Source: Branchiostoma floridae
Taxonomy: Eukaryota; Chordata; Leptocardii; Amphioxiformes; Branchiostomatidae
DNA length: 64,000 bases
Assembly: GCF_000003815.2 (NCBI RefSeq)
Contig: NC_049995.1
Coordinates: 7,005,576 to 7,069,575 of the forward strand
Direction of reading: 5' to 3'
The notes beneath the pieces are model-generated. The model did not search any database. It had not been told where the DNA came from and saw nothing but the letters and a program-made list of their open reading frames with translations. Position numbers and translations under genes: made by a program. This document shows, in pieces, positions 35,401 through 47,381 of the stretch (position 1 is its first letter; every line of letters begins with the position of its first letter).

Positions 35401-36040
35401 TACAGTATACTCAAAGACTAACTACAGCAAGGGAAAGACAAGTCTGGAGACAGCTCTCTATATTCATGTCTACCTTGCCCTCCCGCCTCCCCCCTTGACT
35501 GGGATGTCAAGCGTATACAATCCAAGATCAACATTAAAACTCTAAAGCATGTACCTTTATACACACAGTCTCAGGGAGTGAATGTAGTCAGATCAGGGTT
35601 GTAGCCAGCCTGAAATCATTTTCAGTCCCCTTGATTTTGAATGGGAATTCTATCGAGCACCGAAGGCATGGCGTGACGTTGCACGTCACTTCTAGGGGGT
35701 CTGGGTCCCAGAAAGTTTTTACATCAAGACCCTCTGAAACACTATTTCCTGCATTTTGAGGTGCAAATTTTGCTTGTAGACTAAGCTGTTCAATGGCATC
35801 TTATATCTTTACATACCAATTTTTGTCTGTTGCATGGGACGGAATGGGGAAAACTTTTTTCAGTCCCCATGCAAAATTCCTTCAAAGGACTGAAGGACAG
35901 GTAATGGCTACAACCCTGAGTCATATGCAAGTCTTCCTCCAAGCCCTATGTTTTTATCTTGATCTTTTTCCGAGCTTGTGAAGTCCACCTGTACAAGTGA
36001 CCGAATTTTCCCCATAGACACAAGCATGAACAACCCTGAT
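32500..36040. other. AT-rich interval without a supported gene
   Basis: Small ORFs here (such as 32966-33148 and 34819-35139) have no recognisable domains or splice context. Apart from the MITE at 35238-35407 the region looks like ordinary intergenic DNA. A gene with very short exons could be missed by eye. Confidence 0.5.
35238..35407. mobile_element. Small MITE with TACTGTAAAT ends
   Basis: The left end TACTGTAAATACAGAAATG is inverted at the right (CATTTACAGTA). The interior pairs GTTCGCGGTGG with CCACCGCGAAC. Related sequence recurs at about 37520-37590 and 37880-38086, so the family has several copies in this window. Confidence 0.75.
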
Positions 36041-36065
36041 CTACTCTGACCATTGTTTTTAAGTA

Positions 36066-36278
36066 CCTGTCGTGGTGGTACCTACAGACAAGTTTGACTG
36101 AACGCCAACCTGTTCAAGAAGACCACCCAGAAAAATCCAGTTACTGTACACAGGTGGTCACTATAGACAATATCCTTAATGCTTAAGTCAATGGGAAAAA
36201 TTATCCAAGGGACCACACTATAAGAGGTCCCACTGGCCAGGAGTAGAAGTGGTCACTTACACAGGTTTGACTGTGCTT
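36066..36278. mobile_element. Degenerate pogo/Tigger-like MITE
   Basis: The right end CACAGGTTTGACTGTG and internal GGTGGTCACTATAGACA resemble the element at 18885-19379. The left end (CAGACAAGTTTGACTG) is rearranged. Confidence 0.5.
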
Positions 36279-36347
36279 CAAAATGTCCAAAACCCAAGAA
36301 AATAAATTGAAGTGGCCTGAACTGAACTACCGGATACTTTCCCCCAT

Positions 36348-38947
36348 CTAGTCTCTCCTGATGTACATCCAGGCATTGATGAGCCAGAACGCCAGAGTAA
36401 CGGAGTACAGGATGAGTTCGCGCTGGTTTCGCTGTTCGTTTTCGTCCTCTAGGATCCGTAGTCGCCTCCCGACTCTGGACAGCTGGCGTCGGAGTTCCTC
36501 AACTTCATCTTCCGCCATGGGCGTCACGGCGTCCATGTTTGGGAGGGCTGGCGCCGCATCACTGGGAATAGAAATATATATGAGATAAAATTATCAGATG
36601 CTTTGAAATCAATCCCAAACTTTTCTGTGTACAGGAGTAGTGTCCATCTCTGCTTCAATAGCCAGTTGCATCACACAGGCCAAGATTTTTTTGCAGCATT
36701 GAAATATTGCAACTATTGCAACGTTAGATTTATATTATATATTTTCCCTTTCTTTACCACTCTTTAAGTAGTGAATCATTTCTTAACCTTTCCCTACTAC
36801 ATTGTATAAAAGCCTTTTGAAAAATTTGTATTGGGTTTAGGGCAAGGTAGCAGCAACAGGGTTAAATACAAAACAGATATCTTTTATCGTCTACAGACTT
36901 TTGCGTATCCTTTACCTTTTGACAGGGCGCTAAGGTAGCTTGTTGCTTCTAAATCTGTATGGCCTTAAGTAGTAGATTTTAACTTAGATTTTGAGCCTCA
37001 GAAAGACAGAACTTGATTTTGTTCTCAATTTACTTGGAAGAAATAAATGGACCGAGGCAGCTCCATTGACTCACTGTACCTTTTTTCAGAAATTAGTGAA
37101 TGGTAGATGGTGCAACATGAAATTCAGTTGTGCAACCTAGTACTGGCCCCAGGTTGCACACTGCACACTGTGCAACCTGGCTCAGAAAAGTATTTTGTAC
37201 ACTGTTACAGTACCTTTCTGGAATCGCGATCCCGTTGGGCATACCACGGTTGGCGAGGGGTTCCTTCCTCCCGCTGGCCGTGCGTGGGCGGGACCGCGGG
37301 CGTTCCTCGATCTCCAGACTCTCCAGGTGCTCCTCTAGTGTGAGGGTGCGAGGGGGGGTCTGCAGGCTGACGGGAGGGGGTTGTGAGGGGAGCATGGTGT
37401 CTAGGTCCAGGGTCCGGGGGGACTGGTGTTGTCCTTTGTACTGTCCTTCTCCTGTAAAGAAATCAGTAGCATAACTTGTACAGAGGAATACAAATACTGC
37501 ACATGCAAAAACCTTTCGTATGGTTTTATGTCTGCGGTTTGTGCGGTAGCTGCTTCACCGTGAACTCAAAACCACTGCGAACATCTTCCTTCTTTCTTCT
37601 GCTTGTGCCAACTACTAGTACAGCACCCCTTCTTGCTACATGTACGTACTACAATACACTATGTCAGACTCACTATAATGAAATGTTTGAGGTACTTGCC
37701 ACATTAAAGGTACACAAATATTTAAAAAATACATTTCTTAGCATTGAATTTCGTTCATTTCTTTGTGCGATGTATCATATAACACCGTATGGTGGAAAAG
37801 TAATACTGTACTATGTATTCAGAGGGTAGATACGGTTAGATCAGTGACTGACAGTTGACCAAAGTTATACTAACTTTACATACTGGGAATGCATTTTAAG
37901 TTCGCAGCGATTTAATTTTGCAGTAGCAGGAAAAGGGACTTTTTGCTATGGTTTGCGATAGCATCATACACTGTAGTCTCTTTCTGCCAAGGAAAAATGT
38001 TTGCGGTGGTTTTAAGTTCGCAGTGAAGCGGCCACCACGAAAACTGCCGACATTAAACCACCGCAAAAGTTTCTGTTTTACAGTAGTTAAGTATCTAAAT
38101 GTATTGGTGCACTAAACAGCAAAATATTAGGTGCACCAACCCAAATTTTAGGAGCACAAATGCGCATATGCACCCAGTATTTCAGCAACGATTTATATCG
38201 TACCTGCGACCATGATGCGGTCTGGCACGTCCATGCTGTGATGAAGCATTCGCGAATCGTCCCTGCTCGGGACAGCGTAACCCTCATCTCCCTCCGCAAC
38301 CTGGATCTTGTCTGGGACCCTCATCTACACACAGGAAAACAAATACATTGCATTTAGATACTCATGATGTAATCAATAGATTAAGAAAGACAAAGCAGCT
38401 ATCCCCTATTGAGGTGAAGCATGACACCTTTTCTACATACATGTAGTGGGAATAGTGTAATAATGATATGGCTGATTATTAAGCTTAAAGCACAGAAGGC
38501 CATCTCTCCTTTTATCCACAAGTGTGTCTGCATGCCCATTTTCTGTAACAAGGGATACTGCATTAGAAGCTTGCTATTTAATCTCACATAGCTTCTTATG
38601 GCAAGAAACAGCACGTTTCTGTAGCAGGGTACATTTTATATGTACTAAAATTGCAGGGAGTAGTTGCTTAAGTTAAGGTGCCTCCTTGAACACAGGATGC
38701 CCATTTCTTTATTATCCCCCTTTAATACTGTGCAGCCAAAACCATGATGCCGTCCTCACTTTTTAAACCAGAGTCTCCCAGTTACAAAATATATACTGTA
38801 CTACAGTACTTACGAGTAGGTAATTGTAACCTGGTGAGGAATTCATACCTTTGTTGATATATCAGCTGTGTATTCTGCATTGTAGGAGTATCTCAGTGTG
38901 TCCAGGTCCTGCTCTGGAGGGTTGAATGCTTTGGTGGGACTGGCCAT
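36348..38947 (-). CDS. MFF: Mitochondrial fission factor (MFF)
   Basis: Tail-anchored outer mitochondrial/peroxisomal membrane adaptor; the family recruits the dynamin-related GTPase Drp1 for organelle fission. Coding exons in transcript order: 38849-38947, 38204-38324, 37214-37451, 36348-36561. They join in phase to 223 aa plus stop. The N-terminus MASPTKAFNPPEQ continues to EYTADIS. The two Mff repeat motifs are MRVPDKIQVA (34-43) and MDVPDRIMVA (64-73), the short conserved repeats implicated in Drp1 recruitment. A Pro-rich middle with TPPRTLTLEEHLESLE follows. A coiled coil at about 169-200 precedes a single C-terminal membrane helix (about 202-220) with the short basic end RRD. ATG is at 38947; a 3' splice site at 38987-38988 places it in an exon with about 40 nt of 5'UTR. 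Length fits short Mff isoforms. Confidence 0.95.
37880..38086. mobile_element. MITE copy in MFF intron (same family as 35238)
   Basis: TTTGCGGTGG / CCACCGCAAA and AAGTTCGCAG words in inverted arrangement, ending TTTTACAGTA. A shorter related stretch lies at 37520-37590. Located between MFF exons. Confidence 0.6.
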
Positions 38948-39519
38948 GGTACAACAACTTCAGCTTCCTACTAAACTTAACAGTCACTGGAACAAAGGAA
39001 AGAAAGGCAAAATCTCCTCTTTAATAATATTTGAATACGGGAAATTCTTTCTAATAACTCTTTCTTCCTTTATAATCAGAGACAACTGTCATTATGTTGA
39101 TCATATGGCTTCTCTAGATGCTGCAGTTTGTAAATGCCTTTAAGTTTGCAGATATTCAATTTTACAGAAGGGAAAAACGGAAAATTTCTTACACTACTTT
39201 ATCCACTTTTATGTCTAATCGATTTAAACGTTATAAAACTTATAACGTTAGTACTGCAAAGTTCAACTTCAAGGTTATGAAAGCAAGATATTGACTTAGT
39301 TTGACATGGGTTATCTCTTTGATAGAGAAGCCGTGCGTATGATAGAAGAACATCCAAAAACAACCGCACATTTTTCAGCCTGAATTAAAAAAAATAATTT
39401 ACAGAAGTAATATGACAAGCGCTAGCCAAATTATGTTCATGAAAACCCGTAATTTACTACGGACAAATTGTTACGAATTTACTGGCGTATTTTGTTAATA
39501 TGCTTAAGGTTCTACTTAC

Positions 39520-39740
39520 AAATTCTGCTCTCAGTCTTCAAAATATGTTCTGGTTGACACGACAACTTGGTGACAAACTGTTATGTGAGCTTTCTTGCCG
39601 AGAATATTTCGAAAAGACAGAAAGGTTGCCTTGTCACTTCGTCTCTTCTTGACAAATTTCATCCGCCATTTTGCGAAGGAAATCTCGTAAGTCCACGCGA
39701 GACGTAGTGACAAGCGGCTCCTGGCGATTTGATGTAGCAC
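39520..39740 (-). promoter_or_regulatory. Candidate MFF first (non-coding) exon and promoter
   Basis: On the minus strand CAAAATGGCGGA, a YY1-type core-promoter motif, lies near 39670. About 150 bp downstream is a GTAAGT donor (39514-39519), suitable for splicing to the acceptor before the ATG exon. A short upstream reading frame starts within the ATGGCGG motif. Inferred from motifs and geometry. Confidence 0.4.
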
Positions 39741-40489
39741 TGCAAACTAGATGTAATGGTTAGTTGTACGGTTACACCATGGTATCAATCATTTGCTCAC
39801 CATGGTTACACGAAAGACTAAAAGTAACGATAACTAGCATAGGAAGGCAAAATTTGCACGAAAATGAAGAATGTTTTCCCCGTTGCCTTTTTTTCAAGCT
39901 ACATGCACATACTACTATAGAATATTAGGCTCGCCCTCTTGTGTTCGAGTAAAAAAAACTTTAGTATACCTGGTTTTTGAATCAGTCATTAACGTTAACA
40001 TATGCCTCGCCCTATGATGGTATTGTGTCCGAGTAGAAAAACAAGAAAGAAATAAACGGTTGCAATTTACAATATGGAGTTACATGTAATATTTTGTTTG
40101 TTTGAACCTTTGTTTATTCATGAAACTCAAATCCGCCTACATGCCGCTTTTCATTGAGGTCATGAGCTCTAAGTTCTGATTGGATCCTGATAAGAGAAGA
40201 AATAAAAAGACCACGCCAGCAAAAGGGAAAGACATAAATTTGTAGTATTAACGTTGTCTGAGAATAGTAGATCGTCCCAGCCAAATGTAAGATATGTAAA
40301 CACCCAAAGGCATGCTAACCATTCAAGTTCAACGTTTATTAAACTATGGCAGCAGCGCATAGCTGTACGTGTTTTGTTCCTCCAAATACTTCAAAGATTG
40401 TTTCGTTCCTCCAAAGATAAGACTAAGATAGTTTCTTTCACTACACCGTTTTTGCTTAAAACATTTCTAGACTGAGTAATTTTTCAGGC

Positions 40490-40620
40490 TTCCATGATCA
40501 AACGCGTCGCGTACATCTACCTGTACCTGTATCTGTATCTGTGTCTATATAGCCGGTATAACCGCCCTTCGGCGCGGCGTACTCTTGATCATTGAACGTT
40601 GCATCATGCACCCAAAGCAC
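40490..40620. repeat. Dispersed repeat fragment, CTGTATCTGTATCTGT tract
   Basis: A short pyrimidine/purine tract of tandem CTGTAT words followed by a GC-rich CGCCCTTCGGCGCGGCG hairpin. No gene between 39.75 and 42.9 kb. Confidence 0.35.
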
Positions 40621-40994
40621 TGTCTATTGGGGTGGACAAATCCAGCGTGCGTGGCAATGTTGTTTGTTTCGAGATAAAAGACACATATACGGATCCCATT
40701 GTTGATGAATACCAGCGTTGTTGTATATCAATACACCTGGAGAGTATGCCCCTGCCCAAATGTATATTTGCGTAAAGCTCATCTGTCATCTGTCATATGA
40801 ATTTAACAATCATATGTATGATAATATTATCGGGTGTATTTGCGACCAGTAGGTACCCAATATTTGGGTAAGGAGGCCGATTTACGTGGTCGAGGCGCCT
40901 CAGTTTGAGCACGGGACGCCCATTTTACGTCCCTCCCGAAAGACGATTTCGTGGAATTATTTTGTCCGCCTACAGGATCCAGTCGTTTCTGGGT

Positions 40995-41072
40995 CACGGT
41001 CTCCCATCCAAGAGCTGTCCGGACCGCACGTTGCTTAACTTCGAGATCGAGGGATCGGGTGTATCCAACTGT
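40995..41072 (-). rRNA. 5S rRNA-like sequence (degenerate; pseudogene or 5S-derived SINE)
   Basis: On the minus strand CTTGGATGGGAGACCGTGA matches the conserved 3' half of 5S rRNA, and GAAGTTAAGCAACGT matches its A-box region. The order and spacing are those of 5S. The 5' end (CCAUACCACC-type) and several conserved positions are lost, so a functional gene is unlikely. The flanking sequence is part of a wider repeat. Confidence 0.6.
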
Positions 41073-41479
41073 GTGTTTTTTAACCTCCTTGATCCAACGC
41101 GCCCCACGACCGAAGCCTCTCGTTTTTCTACATTCTCCCAGTTGCAACCTGTCCTAAACTAAGCCTTGGTTTGTTCAATGCAGTGATCGTATGTTGTCAA
41201 TGGGTGGTACTCAACTGGCGTGTGATTGATAACCAGACACTGAAGAAGAACAAAGCGGTGCGTGTTACTGTAGATTTCTCACTAGTGCCACGCGGTACGC
41301 CATTCTTTTTTCGGTGGTTCACTCGAAGTGAAGTGAAGTTTGTTGCTGCACCTGGTTTCCCCAGGAAGTTGATGTGTCGCGAGCGGCATATTGTCCTGTA
41401 TCCAAAGAAGAAGAAGACGGTCCATTGTGGTGATTTTTGATCCTCCGCGAATCTTCGACTGCAGTGGTGGATTCGGGAA

Positions 41480-41815
41480 TCTCTTTTAAGGTAGGTTTAC
41501 ATGTGCGTAAAATTATATATTCAATACAGGTCCGTATGGAAGTTTTAGCCTCTAATATGCTCCACAAGTCGCTGTAAAAAAATTCGAAATTGGACAAATA
41601 TAGCCAGATAACATGCCAGAGGAGTTAGCTGAGTCGCAAACCATACTCCTCAACCAGAGACTCCTTTGGCATGTTATAACTATGTGTCTATAATTCTCCA
41701 ATTTCAGCTACTTTTCCAGCGACCTAGTAACTGTGAAGCCAGCTAGTAGAAGCTACGAATTCCATACGGACCTCATACTGAATATATACGCATGTGTAAA
41801 GCCGGCTTTACGCTT
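41480..41815. mobile_element. Fold-back MITE
   Basis: GGTTTACATGTGCGTA and GGTCCGTATGGAA on the left pair with TACGCATGTGTAAAGCC and TTCCATACGGACC on the right. An inner pair is AACATGCCAGAGGAGT with ACTCCTTTGGCATGTT. No ORF of note. Confidence 0.7.
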
Positions 41816-42514
41816 TGCTACTGGATCCCTATATGAATTAATCCCCATTGACTTACTTCCAATATGCATTAAACCCTCTATGTCTAACGTACCTCCATAC
41901 TGTCATTTCATTTGACCAAATAATCTCCAAAGAAATCATTTTGGATTCGAGTACGCGTCAGGGCAAATATCTGTATGAAGTTTCATGGACAGTCAATACC
42001 TATTAATATTTGAAGAACCTTTTCAATAATTAAGATCCTAACCTTTTAAATAATTGATATCTGAAGAATGGAGGTATTACAGACTTTGTAATGTAATAAT
42101 GACTTTTATTATGTATTGACAAAATCTGATGTAAAGAATAATGATTGATTCACTGTATCGTGTATGGGGACATTTCTGCCTAGGGCAACAATGTAGTACC
42201 CCCCCCCCCCTCCGCCAACCTAGGGTGAATATGGAAACATCTTTGCAATTGTCACTGTTTTCCATTGTCGACTATTTCCACATTGTGCCAAGTAAAATCT
42301 GAAGCATAAGCCTTTTACTGAGCAGTTCACACCCCTCTTTGAATAGAAATGGTAAGTCCCCAATGGTATTTCAAATGAGATAAATAAGAGAAATATTGTT
42401 GTTTAACTTTTATTTGCAAAATCCTGCCCAAAGGCTTATTGCATGTACAGTCTCAAAGACTAAGAGTAGCAAATAGTGTGACACATAACACTAGGGTTTA
42501 ATCAGCTATATGAT

Positions 42515-42517
<3 letters not shown>

Positions 42518-42561
<44 letters not shown>
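42518..42561. repeat. TA dinucleotide microsatellite
   Basis: About 44 bp of uninterrupted TA. Confidence 0.95.
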
Positions 42562-42564
<3 letters not shown>

Positions 42565-42896
42565 CGGGTTTCACTTCTTCTTTGCAGGCAGTGGTTAATG
42601 AACTGTCCCACGTTTTGTACAATGATTGGATTTTTTTTTGTTGCTTTTAGTAGAAATATGTAGATGGTATAAGCTCGGTGAAATTGTGGCAACTGTTTGA
42701 AATAATCTGCAGCTGTTTCTTTCAGCTTCCGTGATAAATAGATGTTCCGTGATAGTGTGTATACTGACAAATAGAATGTACTTCATTTTCCACTGCATTT
42801 ATTGAGCAATATGTAAGCAATATGTACATAATCTCTCGTGGCCAGGGAGATGTTTATAGCGGCCCCTTTCCATCTCTAATGGATGTGCGCTGATTA

Positions 42897-43430
42897 TTAT
42901 CCGACATATGGCGGATCTTTCAATAAACTCCTGACGAGGACAAAATCAAGCCTAGATAAGTGTATGAGTTTGTGATTGGGATATTTACTACGCCAAGGGA
43001 AAATTTGATGTTCTTCGCTGTTCTTTCGGCCTGATGAGATGTTGAAAACCATAACTTTAGTTTTGTTTGGATTCACTTGGACCTTCCGTTTCGTACAGAA
43101 GGCATTGAGCTTGTCGATCAAGCGCATATTAAAAAGGGTCGGTGCATTCTTGCCGGACATCTTTATCTACCATGAATAAAGGTGTACACATATAAGTCCA
43201 GCTGTCGTTTTGACACAGGTTTGTCGGTTGGAGTACGTCGATTCGATTAAATTGCAGAAATTACCGCCTTCCCCCGATACGAGTAGTTTGTACCGCAGTC
43301 GCTCATGCAAAATACAATCGAAAGCTTTCCGGAAGTCTACGAAGCATGCAAAAAGACGTTTATTGACGTTAGTGTATTTAGATATCAATGTTTTTATATG
43401 AGTCTGGAAGGAGTTAGCATGAAAGTTCAT
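42897..43430 (-). pseudogene. Non-LTR retrotransposon reverse-transcriptase fragment
   Basis: The minus strand reads FACFVDFRKAFDCILHERLR, reverse-transcriptase motif A, then GNFCNLIESTYSNRQTCVKT. After a stop and deletion it gives LIDKLNAFCTKRKVQVNPNK with the family's NKTKVMVF motif. The RGVRQGC and ADD blocks between them are missing, so this is a dead, internally deleted remnant of a CR1/RTE/Jockey-like LINE (clade not resolved). Confidence 0.8.
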
Positions 43431-43539
43431 CTGTGTTGGTAGAATACATTATAGAGAATTTCTAAACTTCTTTTCCTACACGGAGATAATGTAGGGACTT
43501 ACCCCTAAATTTTTGGTCGATCTCCGTCGACCTTGTTCA

Positions 43540-44560
43540 CAGAATGACCCTCCTGCAAAAGTGGTGTCTTCCTGACGTCACTGCTGGAGTGAGAAAGGGT
43601 CATTCTGTGAAATTGTTTGTTTCCGAAATGTTGGGTTTGCATTCTCTTCCACACAACCTGGATAACAACTTCATAGACTGTGACGCCAAGTTCTCCATGG
43701 GATGACGTGCATATGGAGGTACTTATGATAATAAGCATACGAATCATGACCCTTTTATTGCAACTTTTTCCTAACATGTATACAGCTTTTCACAGTTTGG
43801 CTAGAGTACTTATATTAACAGTACGGGGACACAAAGTACACACCGGTAACTTTCGGAGTGTGTCGTTCGGTGCCAGGTTTTTCGAACGTTCGTGAAAAAG
43901 ATCAGCTGTTTCATAATCCAGTCAAACCGCAGAGATCTATGCACAAATAAACTGGCCAAAAAGTCGCCGATGTTTCGAAAGCCATAACGTTCGTTGTTAT
44001 ATTGCAATACAAGAAATGTTATCTACATGGTACCGGTTGTACTGGGCGAAACCTGAAGATGTGAAAAAGTATAAACATTAAGTAGGTCTGAGGTCTGTTT
44101 TCTGCACAACAGGTAGTTGTTTACACCGTACCCATGCAACGGGGTCAAATCGGTTCACGACAAAAGTCGAACCTAAAAGAATGGGTTTTAGAGTGACTTA
44201 ATTGCGGTTCGACTGGTTCTTAGTTCTCTTGTCATTATGATCATTAAGAAGCAGTCGCACCGCAGGTCACCCCTTAAGGCGATAGAAGTACTCTCTTAGA
44301 TACGGCTTCTGTCGCTAATCCAGTAACCAAAAACAGGTCATACTCAATTCGTCACCTTCGTTACAAACGTAGGAAGCTTGGAGAGAAAAAGACCCAGAAA
44401 AGGTGAGGAACGTTTTTTTTAAGGGCCGTTTGTGATAGAATCTAGATACTAGTACTTTCTAAGAAGGGGTAATTAACCCCAGCCAGCGAGATATTGTGTA
44501 AAAGGGGCTGGAGAGGTGGGTGTTTACAAAAAAAAGATGTAAAGACCTATAACATTATAC
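43540..44560. repeat. Diverged repeat block, related to 49760-50760
   Basis: Starts with a small inverted repeat (CACAGAATGACCCT / AGGGTCATTCTGTG, 43540-43610). Later words are shared in the same order with the region 49.76-50.76 kb: TTATTGCAACTTT, CAGTACGG.GACA, TCGAA.GTTC.GTGAAAA, TTTCTAAGAAGGGGTAATT. No coding content. Confidence 0.5.
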
Positions 44561-44814
44561 AACAGAAATTTGAAAAAGGCAGGGACAGGGAGTGTGACCA
44601 TGATCACGACTCAGCAGTCATCGACTCTAAAGAACTACTACTTGTAGGTTTTCACGTACACATCGTTTAACCCATTAACAGTATATACAGATTACAATAG
44701 CGGAGTGGCGCAAACGCATTTCCATACTTCATCATACCCTACCAGCACATCAAATATAAAACCAATGCTCTTTTTATTATCTGCAATACTCATGCAGGTA
44801 ATAAACATGCGTTT

Positions 44815-44900
44815 GTATGTATGTATGTATGTATGTATGTATGTATGTATGTATGTGTGTGTGTGTATGTGTGTGTGTGTATGTGTATATGTGTGTATGT

Positions 44901-44932
<32 letters not shown>

Positions 44933-45070
44933 GTGTGTATGTTTGTGTGTGTGTTTGTGTATGCGTGTGTGCGTGTGTGTATATGTGTGTATGTTTGTGT
45001 GTGTGTGTGTGCGTGTGTGTATATGTGTGTATGTTTGTGTGTGTGTGTGTGTGTATGCGTGTGTGTATAC
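44815..45070. repeat. Compound TATG/TG microsatellite
   Basis: Eleven or so TATG units followed by about 200 bp of TG with interspersed TA and GC variants. Long Cys/Val ORFs (plus) and His/Thr ORFs (minus) are artefacts. Confidence 0.95.
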
Positions 45071-45110
45071 GTTTCGTGCAAGAGAACAATTTCACCTGTT
45101 GGCTAATAAG

Positions 45111-45312
45111 TACTCTCCAAGCAGAGGTTAGGCTCCGGCTGTTTTTTTAACGATTTTTTAAGTCGTTTTTATCAGGCTTTCTATTTTTTTTTAACATCTT
45201 TCCGTGTCAAAACTGGCGTACTTCAAGAAAAATGACAAAATAGAGAGCCCGATAAAAACGACTAAAAAAACGTTAGAAAAACAGCCGGAGCCTAACCTCT
45301 GCTTGGAGAGTA
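45111..45312. mobile_element. Mutator-like fold-back MITE with 9-bp target duplication
   Basis: Arms of about 65 bp: the left starts TACTCTCCAAGCAGAGGTTA and the right ends with its exact complement. The flanking direct repeat GCTAATAAG (45102-45110 and 45313-45321) is 9 bp and identical. A 9-bp duplication is diagnostic of Mutator-like elements. 202 bp, no ORF. Confidence 0.88.
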
Positions 45313-45894
45313 GCTAATAAGCACTGTCAGGTATTTCACCGTAGGCTATCATCGCAGGCGTAATGACTGCACAAGTTGGGTTACACCCTGTATATTTATA
45401 TACTCTGTCTACAGCACAGATATATGTCACGGTGGTCCGGTTGATAGGCTAAAATCCCCATTGCTATGTGAATAGGCCGCACCCACTATTGTCACGGCGG
45501 GATGCCACCTCTGACTTGCCGGCAGAACAAGGATCGTCTCAAATATTTTTTCAAGATAACATGCGATCTGACAATCGTATTGAAAAAACAAAGTATAAAT
45601 GTACGATAACTTAACAGTTACTCCTCCAGACAAGTCTCAAGCAGGCAACAAAAGTGTTACAATTTACTGCTGCCAATCAAGCAAGGTAAGCTGGACGTTC
45701 TGTTAGTCTCTCCCAGACTAAGTACGCTGGTTATAAGGAGAATAGTTTGCAATCGCTAGGAGAGTTTGGCCATTGAGGGAGAATCACCCTTCCCGTGGCC
45801 TGACTCTCCCGGCTAAATATTCCCCTTTTAAATTTTGCCGAATTCTACGACCCATACCCCCTTAGGAAGGCCCGGTTAAGGCCGCCTAAAGCTA

Positions 45895-46222
45895 AGGGCC
45901 CGACCCGCCGTACGTGCAAATATGCGCTGTGTACGCGTACGTGCCAAAACGTGGGCAATCTTTTGGAATCCGTAAGTGATAAGTACCGCCTCCGTACGAA
46001 CTCGTAGGGAATCCGACGGATTTTGGAGCACGCAGACACGCCATACAACTTTACGTGCAGACAAAACTTTCTCTGCCATCGGGCTGCGGTTTCGCCCCCC
46101 GTACGTGCCAGTACGGGCAACACGTCTGCCCTGTACAGCCTGAACGTTTTCAGAAATACGTGGCGGACGTGGTCTCCCCCAAAAACGTACAGACAAATTG
46201 CACGTACGGCGGGTTGTGCCCT
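45895..46222. mobile_element. MITE with ACCCGCCGTACGTGCAA inverted repeats
   Basis: The left end AGGGCCCGACCCGCCGTACG is inverted at the right end. The interior is rich in ACGTGC/GTACG words that can fold on themselves; the ORFs here are by-products. Confidence 0.7.
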
Positions 46223-46277
46223 GAGCGCAACGGTCTGTTCTTTTCTCGGTACGTCTGGCACGTCTCCACTCAGTGCG

Positions 46278-46377
46278 NNNNNNNNNNNNNNNNNNNNNNN
46301 NNNNNNNNNNNNNNNNNNNNNNNNNNNNNNNNNNNNNNNNNNNNNNNNNNNNNNNNNNNNNNNNNNNNNNNNNNNNN
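46278..46377. other. Assembly gap (100 N)
   Basis: Exactly 100 N, a conventional placeholder for a gap of unknown size. Confidence 0.99.
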
Positions 46378-46614
46378 AGAAGTCAAATTTGACCATCGGG
46401 TTTGTTTAGTGGGGGTGTTGAAAGTCATGTTCAATCTTTTTCTATTTAAAAATCATTTATATCTTTTTAATTGTGTTGTAGTTTAACATAAATTGTTCGA
46501 AATAAAGTACAGTACGCTGTTTAATAGATATAATCGATAAATACGTAACACTAGTATAGATCGTTTTCATGTGACGTCACAGTCGCGTTCGAACGTTCGA
46601 ACGGCCATGTTGGA

Positions 46615-47381
46615 TGATAAGCTGCTCGATCTCCACACGGCTGTGTGTTGCACGTGGTGGTACATGGAAAGAAGTTTTTTTTGCTATTATTTACATACGG
46701 GCTGGTTGTTCGATGTGCTAACTGCGAGTTCCATGAACACAGGATACAGCGTACTCGCCGTTTCTATCTAACAACACAGTTATCCCTTTTTAACTCGATT
46801 GAATCACTATTCTAGCGGCCTGCCAACATGGGTCCCCGTGCGAAGTTTGCTCATCTGTGATCAATTGTTACAAATTTAGTCGTTTTTTTTTTGTACGTAA
46901 AGACGTGGTCTTTTAGAAAATAGCACTCTCCTTTGGAGGAAAATAGTTTAAGAGTCATTTCATGGCATACGGCCCATCTACATTTCGTTATTCTACTTAT
47001 TTGCACAATGAGCATATACGTTTCCCACGTCAGAGGTTGAACTTTTACCTCAAGTCAAGTCAAGTTTAGTGACAGGTTAACCGGTGAGACAACATCTTCA
47101 GACAGGGTGTGACACGGGCAGGTCAGCACTGCAAGCTTAAAGATCTCTAACTTTGTCACCAACTTTGTCTCACAGGTGGGAATATATTTACTGTGTAGGT
47201 TCTAGTTGAAGAAATGAAGGTTGTCTTCTGTCGCAGTGAGCAGGGTTTGAAAAGCTTCATAGCATGCAAGTTATCACGCACACATATGCGTACCTATTAT
47301 TGTAGAAAATATGTAACGACTAAACCTTAGCCTCAGGGAATCTTCTGGTTTTCATAATGGCGATACGATCGAATGTTTATC
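46615..47381. repeat. Contig-end segment duplicated at 48317-49084
   Basis: The 767 bp before the second gap are repeated almost exactly after it. The only differences I see are one substitution (ACGACTAAACC / ACGACCAAACC) and one inserted T. See findings. Confidence 0.93.
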
